Shown: in pieces, positions 5,208 to 6,548 of the stretch
Position numbering within the stretch: the stretch's first letter is position 1
How the letters are laid out: every line of letters starts with the position of its first letter
DNA from: Elusimicrobiota bacterium
GTDB taxonomy: Bacteria; CG03
NCBI GenBank assembly: GCA_021161625.1
Contig: JAGHAG010000041.1
Coordinates: 1-6,548, forward strand
DNA: 6,548 nucleotides
Direction of reading: 5' to 3'
Program-made: the position numbers and the translations under genes
Notes under the pieces: model-generated
The model's database searches: none
What the model saw: the letters and a program-made list of their open reading frames with translations, nothing else
Told to the model about the DNA's origin: nothing

Positions 5208-5224
5208 ACGAGCAACTTTTATCA

Positions 5225-5252
5225 GAATTAAGGATTAAGTGGTAAGGATTAA
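5225..5252. repeat. Heptanucleotide tandem repeat, GGATTAA type, four units
   Basis: Units GAATTAA, GGATTAA, GTGGTAA, GGATTAA follow one another in phase, with units 2 and 4 identical. It flanks the GC-rich palindrome on its htrA side. The remaining 5253-5330 is AT-rich with a 14-bp A/T palindrome at 5283-5296, and nothing else recognisable. Confidence 0.65.
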
Positions 5253-5330
5253 GTTTCATTTTTATTCCGCTGAAAACTCGCAAAATAAATTTATTTCCAT
5301 TTATTTTAACTCTTCCTTCTTCACTTTTAT

Positions 5331-6548
5331 TTACGGTATAAATGTTATATACATCGGCAGTCCATTTCTCACAATGTCAAAGAAAACCCCTTCTTCTATA
5401 TTCACTTTTTTTACAATCTTCCTGAAAGTTGCAACATCTGGAGTATTCTTTCGGTTTACTGCACAGATTATATCACCTGCAATTACTCCAGAATTCCCGA
5501 GTTTTTTTGAATAATCAACAGAAATAACAAAAACACCGCCTCTTCCATCAGAATTTCTTTTTTCATCCTGTGTGAGATTTCTGACCTTTATACCTTCCCA
5601 TTCAAATTCCTTTTCTGAAGCAACAATTTTTTCACCCTCCTTCCTGCCGAGCTTTACGGTAAATTTTAAAATTTTTCCGTCCCTGAAAACTTTTAGATTT
5701 ACCCTTGAACCCGGTTTTTTCTTCTGGACAAGTCTTTTCAGGTGAAACATATCCTCAATTTTTTTCCCGTCAAATTCAAGAATTACATCTCCTCTCTCCA
5801 AACCTGCTTCCTGAGCAGGGCTCCCATCCAGAACCCTGTTTATGAGGACTCCGCTCTTTTCCTTTAATCCAAACTGCTTTTTTACAACTTCGTCAATCTC
5901 CCTCATCTCAATCCCAAGCCAGCCACGAGAAACCTCTCCCTTTTCTATAAGGTCGTCCAGAATTTCCTTTGCTTTGTTTATTGGTATTGCAAAACCAACG
6001 CCTATGAAACCGCCTGCTGGTGCAACTATTGCTGAGTTTATCCCTATAATTTCGCCCTTCAAATTTATAAGGGGGCCGCCTGAATTTCCTCTATTTATTG
6101 CTGCATCTGTTTGAATTACATCTTCATAAATCCTGTCTTCAACACGAACATTCTGCCTTTCTGCTGAAATTATTCCACTTGTAACGGTCTGAGCAAGACC
6201 AAAAGGTGAACCAATAGCAAAGACAAATTCTCCAACTTTTATTTTTGAAGAATTCCCAAGCGGAAGATAGTGAAATTTTTTGTTGCTTTTTATCTTTAAG
6301 ACCGCTATGTCTGTCTGAAAGTCCTTGCCTAAAATTTTTGCAGGATAAATTTTTTCCTTTCCACCAATGTAAACCGTAACTTTTATTTCATCTGCATTTC
6401 TTACAACATGCTCATTTGTAAGAACCAGTCCATCCTCGCTTATTATTACCCCTGAACCTGTTGCCTCTTGCTTGAACTTCTGCTTTTTTGGTCTTCTTCT
6501 TGGCATTTCAAAAAAATCTTCAAAAGGGAAAAAGAAAAAATCCTCAAA
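5331..6548 (-). CDS. htrA: HtrA/Deg-family serine protease with two PDZ domains (N-terminus beyond window)
   Basis: Envelope quality-control protease that degrades or holds misfolded exported proteins. The frame stays open to base 6548; 14 codons rich in Phe, Asp and Glu precede the first Met (6504-6506). The stretch EDFF...MPRRRPKKQK matches the Phe-rich, basic linker that precedes the protease domain in Deg proteins. The real start, and any signal peptide or membrane anchor, is therefore outside the window. Numbered from that Met, the catalytic triad is H33 (LTNEHVV), D66 (QTDIAVLKI) and S142 (RGNSGGPL). PDZ1 spans about 195-285 (RGWLGIEM, SPAQEAGLERGDVIL) and PDZ2 about 303-391, ending at the C-terminus (GVIAGDIICAVN). 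All catalytic residues are present, so it should be active. A 336-bp repeat region separates it from the next gene. Confidence 0.95.
   Translation of the reverse strand, partial: FEDFFFFPFEDFFEMPRRRPKKQKFKQEATGSGVIISEDGLVLTNEHVVRNADEIKVTVYIGGKEKIYPAKILGKDFQTDIAVLKIKSNKKFHYLPLGNSSKIKVGEFVFAIGSPFGLAQTVTSGIISAERQNVRVEDRIYEDVIQTDAAINRGNSGGPLINLKGEIIGINSAIVAPAGGFIGVGFAIPINKAKEILDDLIEKGEVSRGWLGIEMREIDEVVKKQFGLKEKSGVLINRVLDGSPAQEAGLERGDVILEFDGKKIEDMFHLKRLVQKKKPGSRVNLKVFRDGKILKFTVKLGRKEGEKIVASEKEFEWEGIKVRNLTQDEKRNSDGRGGVFVISVDYSKKLGNSGVIAGDIICAVNRKNTPDVATFRKIVKKVNIEEGVFFDIVRNGLPMYITFIP

Noticed and set aside
4984..5283. A 99-codon minus-strand frame covering the gap upstream of the ligase-TPR gene
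   Set aside because: It is read through two heptad repeats, the terminator-like hairpin and the GC-rich palindrome, has no recognisable domain, and overlaps the true gene start. It is better explained as an open frame through repeats.

Overview
All six protein genes lie on the minus strand. Read in the direction of transcription (high to low coordinates) the order is: an HtrA/Deg-family serine protease with its N-terminus cut off by the window edge; a 336-bp repeat-rich gap; an O-antigen-ligase-type membrane protein with C-terminal TPRs; a divergent PlsY-like membrane acyltransferase; a 408-bp gap holding a small MITE-like element; a stand-alone class I (Fe-S) hydro-lyase alpha subunit of the fumarase/tartrate-dehydratase type; a GAF plus HD-GYP protein; and the first 96 codons of valyl-tRNA synthetase.

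The window looks like an AT-rich, Lys/Phe/Ile-rich genome of an anaerobic bacterium. An oxygen-labile Fe-S hydro-lyase and an HD-GYP protein support this, and a Wzy_C-type ligase or polymerase is most often found in bacteria making LPS or another exported glycan. The style resembles uncultured candidate-phylum genomes, but nothing here fixes a phylum. No rRNA, tRNA, CRISPR array or complete transposase was seen.

There are two transcription blocks with tight internal coupling. In block A, the ligase-TPR gene and the plsY-like gene share one base (TAATG), so an envelope glycan function and a phospholipid-precursor function are probably co-translated. In block B, the hydro-lyase gene overlaps the GAF/HD-GYP gene by 8 bp, which in turn overlaps valS by 11 bp. 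Each block is preceded by a gene-free gap, and both gaps are unusual.

The 2287-2694 gap contains a 242-bp element (2290-2531) with 17-bp terminal inverted repeats matching at 16 positions. It has stacked hairpins with mutually exclusive pairings and a 44-codon reading frame with a Shine-Dalgarno sequence that stops 3 nt before the hydro-lyase start. Beyond it are a 7-bp tandem repeat and a 40-bp repeat (built of 8-bp words) that runs over the plsY stop codon. The 4995-5330 gap holds three heptanucleotide repeat tracts, a terminator-like hairpin only 32 nt before the ligase-TPR gene, and a 100-bp GC-rich imperfect palindrome.

The protein genes are recognisable families. The most unusual material is in the two gaps, where repeats appear to supply ribosome-binding sites, leaders and even a stop codon to the adjacent genes. 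I do not see a clear new multi-gene system.
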